Assembly: GCA_007026445.1 (NCBI GenBank)
Contig: VDMD01000037.1
Location: 62,001-126,000 of the forward strand
DNA from: Schizophyllum amplum
Lineage: Eukaryota > Basidiomycota > Agaricomycetes > Agaricales > Schizophyllaceae
Reading direction: 5' to 3'
Length of the DNA: 64,000 nt
The position numbers and the translations under genes were made by a program. The notes below the pieces were generated by a model. It ran no database searches. It saw only the letters and a program-made list of their open reading frames with translations, and had not been told where the DNA came from. Shown in pieces: positions 32,713 to 44,700 of the stretch. How positions within the stretch are numbered: position 1 is the first letter of the stretch; every line of letters begins with the position of its first letter.

Positions 32713-35700
32713 TCAGTGGGAGGAATAGAAGGCGGGGTTACCGGTCCGCGACTGGCCAGTCGCGCCCGGCATGTCAAGAGGATTCATGAACCCAGACGGC
32801 GGCTCCATCGACCCTGTGTACACGTCGCCACCGAACGAGCCCCCCGGTGGCGGCACCGGCGGCAGCTCATGGCTAAACGGCGCCGGGCTCTCCGTCACCC
32901 CAAACACCGGCGGGCTCGCCCCCGCGAACGACGCCGGGCTTTCCGTCCTGTACGACCCGGATCCCATCCCCGACCCAGACCCAGACCCGCCCCGGACGCC
33001 ATGCCCGCGCCCGTGCCCCACTCCGCCGAGTTCTGCCGCGACGCGTTGGGCCCGATGCTCATCATATGCCGCATCTGCTCCTGCATCTCGCCCGTGCTGT
33101 AGTTCGAGCTCCGCGAGTCGGAGCGCGCGAGCGGCAGCGGGAAAGTCGACGGGCTGCTGTGCGTTGACTCCGGCCGGCTGTACGGGTGGAAGCCGCGCGG
33201 GCTTGGGCTCGGGTGCGGCGAGAAGTGGTTGCTGTGGCGGCTCGGGATCTGGCCGCCCTCAGAGTAGTCGCTGCCGGACGTCGTGGGGCGCCGGATTTCG
33301 CGCGCCATCGACGGCGTCATGCTGCGGTGCCGGCGGATAGGGCCCGTGCCGCCGGCGTCGAGCAGGCTCGGTGGCGGGAAGATGTTCGCGTGGTCGAAGG
33401 CCTGCTTGTGTGACGGGGCGGACATGGAGAGGTTCTGCTCGTAGAGTGATGATGCGGAGGAAGACTGTAGGAGGCTTATCAGTATCGGAATGGTTTCATG
33501 CAAAAAGGCGGGACCGACGCACGGAAGAGTACGACCCAGGGCCGCTCCACGATCCGTCGAAGTCGCCGAAGGCAACTGGCGCGGTAGGCGCGCTACCGGG
33601 GAAGAAGCCCTCCTCCTCACTGCCCCTCATCGACATGTCGAATCCTTCCCCGGATGGCCCAGCAGGCAGCGGCGCGCCCATGCCCATACCCGCGCCCACA
33701 TCGCCGAACATCCCAAGCGACGTCCCGACATCCGTCATTCCGCCCATGCTCGGGTTCGGTGCCATATTGCCGTACGCGCCATCGTCGAGATCGCTCCCGC
33801 TGTCCACGCCGCCATCCCACTCCCCGCCGTTCATGTACTGCAGGCTACCCTCGCTGCCCATTCCAAAGTCCATTCCCTCGCCCTCCAAGCCGCCATTGAA
33901 CCCGTTCATGCCTTCTATCCGGCTCATGCCCTCCCGCCCGTGAGTACGCAGGTGTTGGCCGAGATTATCGCTCCTCGAGAACCGTTTCCGGCACATCGGA
34001 CAGGCAAATGGACGCTCCATCGTGTGCGTGCGTAGGTGCCGCTTAAGATGCTCCATGCGCTTGAACAGCCGGCCACAGGAGTACAACGGGCAAATGAACG
34101 CCTTGCCCGTTGGGTCGAGCTGCGCGTCGAACGTGTTGGAGTGCGATGGGCCGCCCTCAAGGTTGGGCGAGCCGTCCATCGCCGCGGTCGGGTAAGTATG
34201 CCGGTGCTGAGGGCCGCCCCCTAAGCCGAGGTCGAGGCTTCGTGGCCGGTTCGAGAACTCGTTCCACGTCGTCGGATTGCGGCCCGGGCCAGTGAGCTCC
34301 CCGCGCGCCTGCTTCATGAACATCTCGGCCGCGCTGACATCCTCGCCCTCCATGGCCCCGAAGGAGCGCATCCGCTCGCGGCTCAGGCTACCGCCCGGAC
34401 CGTAGGGGTACACGTTCGGATACCGCATCTGCTGCCGCCCGCGCTCCATCTGCATGCTGATCCCGGACTTGTTGGGGTTCAGGCTCGATGAGCCAGGCGT
34501 CTTTTTCCGGCGCTGCTTGTACGTTGGGCTGCCCTCAAAGAGATTGAACATGGCAAAGAATGGCGTCTTCTGCGCTTGTGAAGGACCCTTGGAGGACGCA
34601 TCGCTGTCCGACTCCTCTGCCCCGGAATGCGATGCGCGTGAAGAAGACCGGCTGTCGGTGTCCTTGTCGCTAACGGGTTGCGCGGCGGCCACGAATTGGT
34701 CATAGAGCGTGCGCTTCGGGTCGTACCTGCTCGATGATTAGGTCTAGACCTTGCTAGAAGTCTACGGACACACCTGAAGCTCAAGGCAGGCTCGCCAGTG
34801 ATCAAGGTAGTTGGCTCAAGTCCCATCTTTTCACGCTTCAGGTCGCGCTCGAGGGCGTCCAGAAAGAGACGATCATGCGGGACGGAGAACCTGATGACGC
34901 GTCAGCGAACAGCCCATGTACAGCCCATCTCCATGGAATGCCGCAAACGGCGATGATGGTAACGAGACGTTCGCATTCGCCAGCCTGTGCTCGGAACAAG
35001 GAACAGAGGTAAAGGGATCAGGGAATGATGCGATCGCGAAGGGAATGCGAAGGGGGGGACGGAGGCGGAGAATTGCTGACCAGTAGAACACTTTCTGCTT
35101 CTTCTGCGTCCGGATGCACTGGTACTTGAACAGGAGGTCGAGAAAGGGCGACTAGGCGAACGTTAGCGTCTCTGCGATAGCAATAGGGTCGGCCACGTAC
35201 CTTGGGCTCCTCCAAGCTGGCGTCCACGCCGGGCTTCAGATTACGTAGATCCGAAAATATGCCTTCCTCGAACTTTTTCATGTTCCGCACTGGCCTACCG
35301 AACGCCTGCAGTCCGTCAGCGACCGGGTGCGGCAAAGTTGGTTGGCACGACGCACCTCGAAGCGGAAGACGAGCGCGCGCACGATATCCGTGCCCGTGAT
35401 GTGGTAGAGGCTGTTCCAGAGCACGCACGAGACGTACTCCTGCGTCGGGAGGAGGAAGCGATTGAGCGATGGATGGGAATGCGCGGCGTCCGTCTGCTGC
35501 TGGAGCTCCGCCGCGCCGGGGTAGTCGCTCAGGCCGCTGCCGCCGTTCGCTGAGTCCCATCGGCTGGGGGCGGTGGCGAGGAAGAACTTGAGCTTATCGA
35601 GGTGCGTGAGGCGCTCCTGCTCGGCATGCGTGAGCGGGCGCGAAAGGCCTGGGAAGTCCTGCGTTGATGGGCCTTCGAGGCTGCTGCTTGTCGATGCCCC

Positions 35701-35880
35701 TCCCGCGGTCCCTCCGGTCTCCAAAGACGAGTGAAAGCTGGTGTGGGCATGGGCATTGCCAGGGCGTGCTGTGTACTCGTTCTCGTCGATCTGGATGGCG
35801 GGGTCGTCCTGGGTGTCGACCTGCAGCGTACCAAAGCCCAGCGACGCTCGCTTCTGCGGATACGTCGAGTAGCCGTTCAT
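32713..35880 (-). CDS. STE12: Ste12-type transcription factor with two C2H2 zinc fingers
   Basis: Starting [16 protein letters not shown] at 35880, the STE homeodomain-like DNA-binding region comprises [53 protein letters not shown] and [18 protein letters not shown], then [20 protein letters not shown]. After a Ser-rich linker come two C2H2 fingers: [19 protein letters not shown] and [20 protein letters not shown] plus C-terminal fingers is the Ste12-alpha layout of filamentous and basidiomycete fungi, downstream of the pheromone/invasive-growth MAP kinase pathway. The rest is Gly/Pro/Ser-rich. An intron separates GSYSS from [10 protein letters not shown]. Without a one-base shift near 33010 the protein would stop at 32895; with it, a Ser/Pro-rich tail runs to 32713. 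A possible upstream ATG at 36033 adds a hydrophobic stretch and is probably leader. Confidence 0.93.
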
Positions 35881-36033
35881 TGGGGGAGGATCGTTATTAG
35901 ATGAACGTCGTAAGGAACAATAATAATTAGAATGCTGGAAAGCCGAGAAAAGGAATGGCAAGGTGGTCAAAAGAAAGATATAGATTCTTGTCGGCGCATG
36001 AACACGCCTTCGGCGACTGCCGAATTCCATCAA

Positions 36034-38590
36034 TCACGGATTGTTGATCTTTCATCGCCTCCGAACCACCAATTTACGCCCATGTATCCATCCAGAAGTT
36101 GCCGTTTACACGCTGCTAACGCCAGGATACTCGCCTTGAACGAGCCCGAATGTTTTCCGCCTTCTCAGATGCGCGCAGACCCCTAAAACCACAACTGAAC
36201 CCTGAGAACAACGCAAGACAAAAGGACCCCATACTTGGCTGTGCCCTTATCGGCTTGCAGTGGGTTCAAGGTGTAATGAATTCGATTTTCCAATCGCTTC
36301 AGGTTCCCGCAGATCGTCCGCACGACGCCCCCGCCCCTCTTCACAGCGCACGCTGTTTGCGCGCGCCCCCGAGCTCATCGGCGCAGGTTCAGCGACCACG
36401 CTCGGCGGAGCGCATGCTCTTCTAGCCCCTGCGTCTTCCCTTCTTCCCCACACTGACTCAGAGCTGCTCCCGCTCGGGCGCCGGGCCGCTAGCCACGCCG
36501 CGGCACGGGCGCTTTCTACAATGCGCCTCGTGTCATTTGTCCTCATCGTCGAACACCCGCGGAGCATGGCACAACGTGCAGCCTCGACGTCGTTCACCAG
36601 ACCATGCACCGCGCTCAGATGTATAACACCATTCTTGAGGTGCCCTCCAAGCAGCTGACCGTATCTTCATTCCACCCCCGCATCGTACTACGGCGGCATT
36701 GCAAGACGACACGGAGCTTGATAATGGTGCGCCCACTAAAACTACTATCTGCCTCCTTCTGGCTTCCTCCGCTATTCCTCTCTTCCTCTGCCACAGCGTT
36801 TTCTCTTGTACTACCTGTCCTCTATTGCGCTACTTGCCCGACCCATCTATGCATTCCGTGGTTGCAATGCTTTGTATCCCATTCCACTGAATTTGTGGCG
36901 AGGAGGCGCATCACCAGATCTTCTCGCAGAGCGCCCATGACCTCATCCTCCAATTCACTCATCAGGTGACTTATTAGACTGTTGCGCCTTCTTCACCGTC
37001 CAATCTTGAGCTCCTGCGAGCTTCAGCCTCCTCTATCACTCGAACGACGACTTCCACCATCACTCGAACTTCAACTTCCTCCACCATCAAAGCTTCCACT
37101 TCTCAATGCAGTGTATAAGCCTGCCTCCATCACTGACATTCACTGATCCAAACCATCACGGCCCTGCCCTTTTACAGATCGGCGAGCGACGGCCTTCCGA
37201 TAGTCAGAAGATCAGCAGGATGTGCGTAAGATCAACGAGGGGCGCGGAGGATCAACAAGAGGCGCGCACTGGGCGCCCAAGATCAGCAGAGACGTGAACG
37301 ACCGCCAAGAAACAAGGAAGATCATTAAGAAAGAAGATCGCCCAGCGCCGAGCGCTCACTGCTTATCACTCTCAGCGCCCAACGACGGTTCCATGCATAG
37401 CGGTCGTTGGATCGACTTTAGGGCCATCGTACTCGTCGCTATATCGCCTCCCCGCGAACCGTTTGCGTCTTCGTCGCCCCGCGGTCAATGTGCCCAACGC
37501 CCACTGGACTTTACGTTTAACAATTGGAGGCCAGCCACCGCCGCCCGCCTTCGTCATGGCAGTAGCACGCTGATCATACGCGGCGAGTACGCCACAATCT
37601 CTTCTTGTTTTCGTGGTTGTGTCCTCCTCGCCTTCAAAGCTTGACGCCCCTCATGTTCCATCGCGACTTTACTGTATTTTCTTCGTTTACCTACCGTCAG
37701 CACCGCCCAAGATTTCTTCGCCCATCGTCTTTATGTCTCTACCGTCTGTTGCTTTGACTTCCTGCGTTCCTAAGGCTAGAGGTAGATCCTAAGGCTTAGG
37801 ATGAGTCCTCAGCCTGCCAGGGAGACATTCTAAGGCTGGAGAGATATCCTAAGGCTGGGGACTTACCCGTCCGTGAGCCTTGAAGACACGAGAAATATGG
37901 ATTACAAGTTGGCGTAGCATACGGGTACATGTAAAGTGGAAGAACACCATAGTAGCCCTAGGTCCATAAATGACTTCAAAAGGCTGGGGAGACATCTAAT
38001 GCTCTAGGGCTGGGGCAGGGCTAAGCACGCATCCTGCGGCTGGAGAAACGTCCGAAGGCTCGAGGTGCATCTTACAATGCTGGAGATACATCCTGTATCC
38101 CTTTCACTGCCCTCGACTCTAGTCTCTCGACCGTCGCATTCTCTGTCCCATCACCATGGCCCTGATGACAGCTGCCTCTGACAAACTTCACTGCTAGCGC
38201 GGCCCCTCACACGATGGCACGGCCTCGGGCTGACATGAATCGAACAATGAGGCGGCGCGGAGGAATGTTGGGGGTGCGAAGGAACGTGGGCACTGCGGCC
38301 TTGCTTCTGTCGAAGTCTCGGAGAATGTGGTACTGGTAGGACAATGGTGGGGGCGGATAGAGGTCGATATCGAGTCCCGAGTCCGAACCGTCCGCATCTC
38401 ACGAGTCGCGCAAGCGGCATCGTTTGCAATATGTAGTCGCAGACATTGCTTTCAAGAAATGAAGTTCAGCGCAGGATGACGAAGTTCATTGCAGGACTGG
38501 CACTGTCACCAGTATACTGTTTGTAGCCGGGGCCTGCGCCTTCCTGCCGCTCCCTGCTGGAAGATCCCTCCGAGCATACTAATTGATTGC
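36034..38590. other. gene-poor region with doubtful ORFs
   Basis: The first part should contain the Ste12 promoter and long leader. A GC-rich segment at about 36290-36660 has overlapping ORFs on both strands (one reading MRLVSFVLIVEHP), but nothing recognisable. The segment 37200-37640 likewise has an open frame without family features. A degenerate CTAAGGCT-containing repeat occupies about 37769-38096. I cannot support a gene here. Confidence 0.45.
37769..38096. repeat. degenerate CCTAAGGCTGGAGA-type repeat
   Basis: At 37769-37862 about five units of roughly 18-23 bases share a core CTAAGGCTgGaGAgAT. A second, more diverged block at 37979-38096 has AGGCTGGGGAGACAT, GGCTGGAGAAACGTCC, AAGGCTCGAGGTGCATC and ATGCTGGAGATACATCC. 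The two blocks are separated by about 115 unrelated bases. No coding or RNA structure was recognised. Confidence 0.65.
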
Positions 38591-39425
38591 CTACTTCTTC
38601 TTCTTCCCCTTCTTCTTCTTCACCCCGCCCCCACCCGCCGCGCCGCTCGTGACCTGCACCGGCGCCGGCGTGGCCTCGCGCATCTCGACGTCCTGTGTAG
38701 GTTCGATGGAGGATTTGGCGACGGCAGCGGCGGTCGAGGGAGCGCCTGTTTGGACAGCAGCAGTGAGTCCCGACTGATGAAGAGAATGGACAAGCACTGC
38801 TTACCAGCTGCAGTGGATGGGGTGGGTACAGAAGGAGGCTTGACGTTCTGCATCTTGCGCATGAGGGAGAGGTTGAGGGCCTCGAAGCGGTTGAGGAATA
38901 CGGAGGAGTGGGTTTTGAATTTGAGACACTGTGGGTTAGTGGCGAGGGCAAAGTGAGGGGAGATGCGAGTGAGAGGAGGGCGAAAGAAGACGGGGAGGGG
39001 AGGATGGATCGGAGGGGTCAGACGGTGTACGGTGGGACGAGCGACAGATGATCGGTGGTGCCGGGCATGAGATGGGAGTGCAGACGAAGAGGATGAGCGT
39101 ATGTACGGATGCACAAGTAGACAGGGTACACGGTCAGCTTCCATCTGGTTCAGGGACATCCGGAGAACGCACAGTTTTGTCGTCAGTGATCTTCAGCACC
39201 AGCTGGCCCTCGTTGTGCTTGTATTTCACGACATAACGGGCCTAACAGTACATGCGTCAGTACAGCTCATGCCCTATGTCGTGCAGCACCCCAAGCAACA
39301 AATGACACGAGGAGGTCTGATCGCGGAGCCCAGCGCTTGATTCACGTCCTACGTACATTAGGCGATTTTGCGTACAGAGCCTCCGCGGCGTCCTGGTAGT
39401 CCTGCCATGCGTGTATGTACACCAT
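38591..39425 (-). CDS. SRP9: signal recognition particle 9-kDa subunit (SRP9) with Lys-rich tail
   Basis: Exon 1 (39425-39357) encodes MVYIHAWQDYQDAAEALYAK SPN; exon 2 (39241-39173) ARYVVKYKHNEGQLVLKIT DDKT; exon 3 from 38929 CLKFKTHSSVFLNRFEALNL. These align with SRP9: the W-x-x-Y-x-x-A-A-E-x-L-Y start, VVKYKHNEGxLVLKITDD and the FxTxxxxxxxRxExLNLxLMxKM end. SRP9 binds the Alu domain of SRP RNA with SRP14 and slows translation of secreted proteins. The tail beyond the core is Ala/Pro/Thr-rich and ends in a lysine cluster (KKKKGKKKK), which may bind RNA. The gene is divergent from the STF2/HABP4-like gene, with about 450 bases between the start codons. Confidence 0.9.
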
Positions 39426-39794
39426 CGCAGCACGATCCCAGTCCTCCCAGTCGGCGCTCGAGTGTGGGGGCGCGCAGCGATGGAAGGGGAAGGGAAGGGG
39501 AATAAGCGCCACGTGCTCTTGCGCACGCGACCAGCTCCTCCGTCCCGAATTCCTGAACTTCATGTTCAGCTTCACTTCCTCATATCGTTTGCGTTTGCAT
39601 CTCCTTTCCCTCAATCCATTGGGCTGCTTTTGCCTGGCGGTCTCTCAGGAGCCTAACACAAAGTACTCAATACTACGGGAATCCCAGCGGGACGAGGGCA
39701 GATGATCCCTCGTCCGCTGACGAGCCGCACTCCGGAACGGCCGAGAATGTCTTCGACACGGCGTCATGCTCCGAGTGACGCACCCCGCCGCCCC

Positions 39795-39800
39795 ATATAA
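39795..39800 (+). promoter_or_regulatory. TATA-like box of the STF2/HABP4-like gene
   Basis: ATATAA lies 75-80 bases upstream of ATG 39875, within the divergent SRP9 intergenic region, and is followed by a GC/CT-rich leader. Position and sequence are the only support. Confidence 0.5.
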
Positions 39801-39874
39801 GCCCGCCCGCCCACGCCGACGACGACTTTCCTGCGCCCATCATCGCAGCCAACAATACAACTTCATTCCCAAAC

Positions 39875-40439
39875 ATGACACGCACCAACCGCGCCACCTC
39901 TCCTGCCGCGCTCAGGAAGGACCGCTCGGTGAACAAGACCGGCCTCGACGGCGGCGTCCGCAAGCACGGCGCTGGCCCGCACAACTGGGGCAGCCTCGAC
40001 CATGAGGCCGAGTACGAGAGCGGGGGCGCGTTCGACGCGGACGCGGACGCGCCGGGTGTCGATGAATACGGTACGTCGTGATGCTATCGCACACGAGTTA
40101 TGTACTGACTGGGAGGATTGTTTGCAGCCGGAGACACACCCTCAGCCACAGAGCACATCGATGTATCGCCCACGGAGATGGACGAGGCGCGCAAGTTGCG
40201 CAAGGAGGCCGGGAAGGGTGGCAGTGAGTCGTAAATATCTTGTGACGAACACGGCACTAAAACAATTCCACCACAGATGTCGACCTTGGCGAGATCGCTC
40301 GCTCGTCCGCCGCTGTTCAGACCAGTCCCACCAACGCGGACGTCCAGACCATTACCAACGCTGCCGACGTGAGCTCTGATCGCGTCTCCTCTTATGCATA
40401 GCGATTGACCACCCTCGATAGACCGCCGCGAAGGTGTGA
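39875..40439 (+). CDS. small STF2/HABP4-like protein
   Basis: The spliced protein starts MTRTNRATSPAALRKDRSVN, then KTGLDGGVRKHGAGPHNWGS LDHEAEYE. The stretch GxxRKxGxGxxNWGxxxDE is characteristic of the HABP4/PAI-RBP1 family, to which yeast Stf2-type proteins (stress/desiccation-linked) belong. Acidic and Ala/Asp-rich residues follow, including EARKLRKEAGKG. The last exon choice is open: reading through gives a stop at 40401, while splicing the intron 40378-40419 gives TAAKV and a stop at 40439. The total is about 120-130 residues and is likely disordered. RNA or ribosome binding is inferred from the family. Confidence 0.72.
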
Positions 40440-40624
40440 TCTTGAGCACAACTTCTCACAGCATTCTGGAAAGCATGTCTCGCTCATCGAAGAGCAAACA
40501 AAAGATGACAGAAGAGAAGATCGATGGAAAACTCAAGTGTAACAACAAGTCGCTAACTGTATCATAGTCTTTCGAAGATGGGCCTCTGCCTGAATTACCT
40601 TGCCTTGCAAGGTCTTATGATTCC

Positions 40625-41645
40625 CATACTGAAGTCATCAAAGCTTGAAGCTTGAAGCTTGAAGCTTTGAAGCTCGGAGTCGAAGATGAGCACTTTCGAT
40701 TCGCGACGCACGTGAGCGCGTCGCGTTTTTTTTGCCCGGGCAATGCCCGGGCAAAACTTTGCGGTCATGTCAGGGTTCAGAATTATACTGACTTGATACT
40801 GAAGTAGTGACTCTCGGGCTCGACTCGCCATTCGCCCTATAGGCCGGGCAGTGGTAGTAACCATATGTCCATCATTCCGTTGAACTCACCACTGACCTTG
40901 CGCCTACCCATACTCCGCAAAGCAAGGTTGGAGAAATAGTACCACTCGCCATCTCGCTAACTTCGCACAAGGCGTGTTTGGAAACCATAGCCGCAGCTTT
41001 CAGATTCTACTATCAGTACTGGTCACTGTCACTGTCAGTTTCCAGTCATCAAAGCTTGAAGCTTGAAGTCGAACGGAACAGACACTCGATTCGCTTCGAG
41101 TCCGACGTGCCGGCACGCGAGCGCGTCATGTTTTTTTTGCCCGGGCACTGCCCGGGCAAAACATTGCGCTCATGTCATTGTCAGGGTTCATATTGTTGAC
41201 TCTCCGGCTCGACGTCGACTCGGACTCGCCACCAGCCTGCGCTCGGCAGTGTCAGTGACCATGAGTATGTCCGAACTCACTGATCTTGCGCCGACCCATA
41301 GTCCGCAAGGCAAGGTTGGAGACCCGGTGTGGTGGGAGCTTTCTAGTCAGTTTCCAGTTGTCAAAGCTTGAACTTGAAGCTTCTGAAGGAAGACTGAAGT
41401 TGAACAGATACTCGATTCGCGATGACGTCCCAGCACGTGTGAGTGCATCACGTTTTTTCGCCCGGGCAATGCCCGGGCAAAACTTTGGGCTGATCATGTC
41501 AAAGTTCATATTGACTCTCGAGCTCGACGTCGCCTCGCAACTCGCCTGGGCTCAGCGCTCAGTAATGGTACTGGTCATCCGCCATTCCGGAATCACCAAC
41601 CTTGCGCAAGCCCGTAGTCCGCAAGGCAAGGTTGGAGACCGGCGT
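40625..41645. repeat. three copies of a ~300-bp repeat with GCCCGGGC palindrome
   Basis: Copies at about 40632-40930, 41043-41325 and 41352-41645 share, in order: TCAAAGCTTGAAGCTTGAAG; an ACTCGATTCGCGA-type segment; a T-run joined to GCCCGGGCAATGCCCGGGC; TCATGTCAGGGTTCA; a GACTCTC-GCTCGACGTCG block; and TCCGCAAGGCAAGGTTGGAGA. The palindromes are at 40730-40756, 41135-41161 and about 41455-41484. The copies are diverged and head-to-tail, between two convergent genes. There are no ORFs and no target duplication that I could define. Confidence 0.85.
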
Positions 41646-41771
41646 AAAGACAAAGCTATCGCTGCTCGCGCGAACACAGGACGGCTTGGTGGAGTCGCAT
41701 ACATAGCATATAAATATCCTCTGATAGCTTGCATACATGTGTATCCATGTCGAATCAGTCAATGAAAAACC

Positions 41772-44700
41772 TCAGAAATCTACACCTCCCGACGGGTGAC
41801 GCCGCCGCGGGAGCGCTGGCATCATCTGGCATGAGAACGGGGAAGAAGAGTGTTGCTGGAAGTCGGTGGTCAGCGTGCTATCTGGTAGAACGAAGGCCTG
41901 AAGGCAACGCTCACCTAGCCTCTCTACTACTGCTTCCCGGCTTACTGGGCCCGCCGTATCCTTCACCTTCACCTCACCAGGTGGCTTGTCCTGCACCTCT
42001 TCGAGCGCCTTGGCTTGCTCTCCACCGCCTTTCCCCTCTTCATGCGACTGGGAGATGAAGTGCAAGAATGCCGTTACCGACACCCACACATTCACTGCAT
42101 GCGGCGGGAGCTCCTCTAGCAGACCAAACGCCTCATCTCGACTCATCATCTGCGTGCAGCGTGTATACAGAGCGTACGGGACCACGGGTTCTGTGAGTGA
42201 GGCGAGGAGCTGTAAAAGGGCTGAGGCGAAGGCGGCAGGGAGATGATCAGGAGAAGGGTGCTGTGTATCGTTCGATGCTGTGGTAGGGGTACTGGCAGAG
42301 TCGAAGGGGAAGGGGGTACTGGTGTCCAGGCACTGGTGCCGCGTCAGTAAATATGCTGGCAATCCCATGCAACAGGCGTACGTTTCGTATGGTATCTACC
42401 AAAGCCGAGTCGGAGGGCCCGAAGAATATGTCAGGCTGTAAGAGAGGTCGATCGCCAAAGCAGGTCACGCGGCGGAGTACGCACTGTTAACGCCTCATGC
42501 GACATCAACCAGTTCACCAGACGCACGATCTCCCTGGGCGCATTCGCCGCACTCTCTTTTGGCAGAAGTTCCTTATCTGACTTGAGCTCGCGTATTGAGC
42601 CCGGGAGTCTAGTCAAGCGGCTTAGGCTATTGGCAAAACACGTAGGCTCTGTAGATCCATGTCAGCCAACATCATCGAGGCATTCTCCCAAAGCGAGGTC
42701 TACAACTCACGATAGTCTCCCGAGACCGTCACAAAATGGTCTTTGCCCATGAGCACATGCAGAATTAGCGTTTGCTCGACCCTCCTCCGATCCCGGTTCA
42801 GCTCCGCCGCGGCCTCGTCGTTGATGGTTGCTGTCAGCGCGATATCGACTGCCTCGCCGGGGAGGAGAAGCCCGGCAGACAAGCTCAGGTGTAGCCAGCT
42901 GCGTACTGCAGGTTGTTAGCGGACGAGGTCATGGTAGCAAGGGGGTACCAGACACACATATGGGCTTCTCGGGTATAGCAGGGACAAAGCGGAATGTACA
43001 GGGGATCTGGTGAAGGTGCAAGTATGAAGTGAGAGAGCGGTAGAGGGGTAGAAAGTGATCCAACGCACCTTCCCGACATTCTTGATGGTGAGCTCCCTGC
43101 GGACGGTCTGGCCGTATCTGGAAGAAAACGACGTCAGATCTACGTCGCGTAGGCTGGCCGCCATGACATACTCACCCAAAGGTGCCCAAGTCAATCGCTC
43201 CGCCGTCGATAGCCACGGTAGCCCGGTCGTGCACTTCGTCGAGCACGTCGAGCACATGAACCTGCCGGTGGAGTCGGCGCGAGGCGCGTTCCTGCTCTTT
43301 CCTGTCGAAGAGGTCGACCTGCCGTGTACAGTTGAGTACCAGCGTACTGCAAGCCAGCGACGGCAGGTCGTACATCAACATGGAAAGCCGCCGCCACGGG
43401 GCGGTGGTCACTGAAAGTGATGTTCGGGTATCCGTTGTACCAATACTGGTGCACCGCCGCAGCCGGCGAGTCTAGGTAGAGAATCCTGTCGCACCAGGCT
43501 GGACGGCGTCTATACCATAAATTATAGGGTCAGTACAAGATATACAAGAAATTCGAAGGAATGGAATCAAAACGCACTTGGTGTCATACCCCATCTCATC
43601 GGTGAGCACGCCCGAGCTGAAGCGATACGTTCTGTGATGTATGAGCGGACAGGACAGTTGAAAGGCAGCACACGCACGGCACATGAGTTATGGGGAACTC
43701 AGAGAAGGGTTCAAAAGCCCGACGATTGCTTATAGCAGTGCGAAGCTGTCGGGGGAAGAAGCGCCATCATGCATGGATGTGAGAGTGCGCGATGAGCAGC
43801 GAAAGCACAGCTAGAAGCAGGAAAACCTACCTGATCATACTTGTATAGCGTCTCGAGCCTATTCGTCCAGTGCTTCGAGGCCAAGATTGTTCGGACGTCC
43901 GAGTCAGAAAGGTCGATACGGTAGTTTAGGTCACCCTGCGTTTGGCCATGAGGTCGGCAAGATGTCTTCCTACATAAGTAGCACGACTAACCATCCAAAA
44001 CAGAGCATCCGACTCGAACACGCCCACTTGTTGCGGCGGCGACGGAGACATTGGCGGCGTCCCTGCGTGCGTTCCCGAGGTCATGCTCGTCCCGGACGAC
44101 GAGTGTGATACGGTCGTGCCGGAAGAGGACTGCGAGAAGCCCGTCCCGGAAGAGGATGGGTACAGGCCACTGTCCTTCGACGTCGTCGTCGAAATGCTCG
44201 CACGTGAGGCCGAGGCCGTGACTCCCGATGGCGCGGTGCCGATTTGCGGGGACATCTCAAAGATCAGCCGCCGAGACAGGTCGTGGAAGTCCTGATTCCG
44301 CTTATCGACCATTTCGTCGAAGGCGGCCAAGTGCGCGTTGACGAAGGTGAGGGTGACCGGGCCGTAGGGTGTGTCAGTGGTGGAGCCCTTATGCGGCTGT
44401 TCAATAGGGGGCGTGAACTGTATGCGCACAGCCGTGCCACCTTTGTTGCCCTGAGCGTATGAGTCCGTGTGTTGGGAAGGAGTGGATGTGTGAGTTTACC
44501 ATGATGCCCATGATTCCAGCGCCGACCGCGCTGGTCTTGATGTCCCCGAAACAAGGCCGCAACCTCTTCTTGACAATGAGAATTAGGAGCATGCCGACGA
44601 GTTGCTTTGACGCGAGCTACAAGAACATATCAGCACGTCTCCTATGAGCGGCATTCACTCTCTTACCTTCTCATAGTTGTCACCCTCCTCCCCCAACGCT

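Noticed and set aside
35881..36033. Upstream ATG at 36033 as the Ste12 start
   Set aside because: It adds a hydrophobic, basic stretch (IYIFLLTTLPFLFSAF) unlike the N-terminus of a transcription factor; ATG 35880 starts the conserved-looking region.
36247..36660. Overlapping ORFs on both strands as a gene
   Set aside because: No domain, no conserved start and no introns; open frames on both strands of GC-rich DNA are expected by chance.
40725..40760. GC palindrome beside a T-run as a bacterial-type terminator
   Set aside because: The genome is eukaryotic, the T-run precedes rather than follows the hairpin on the plus strand, and the structure is part of a three-copy repeat.
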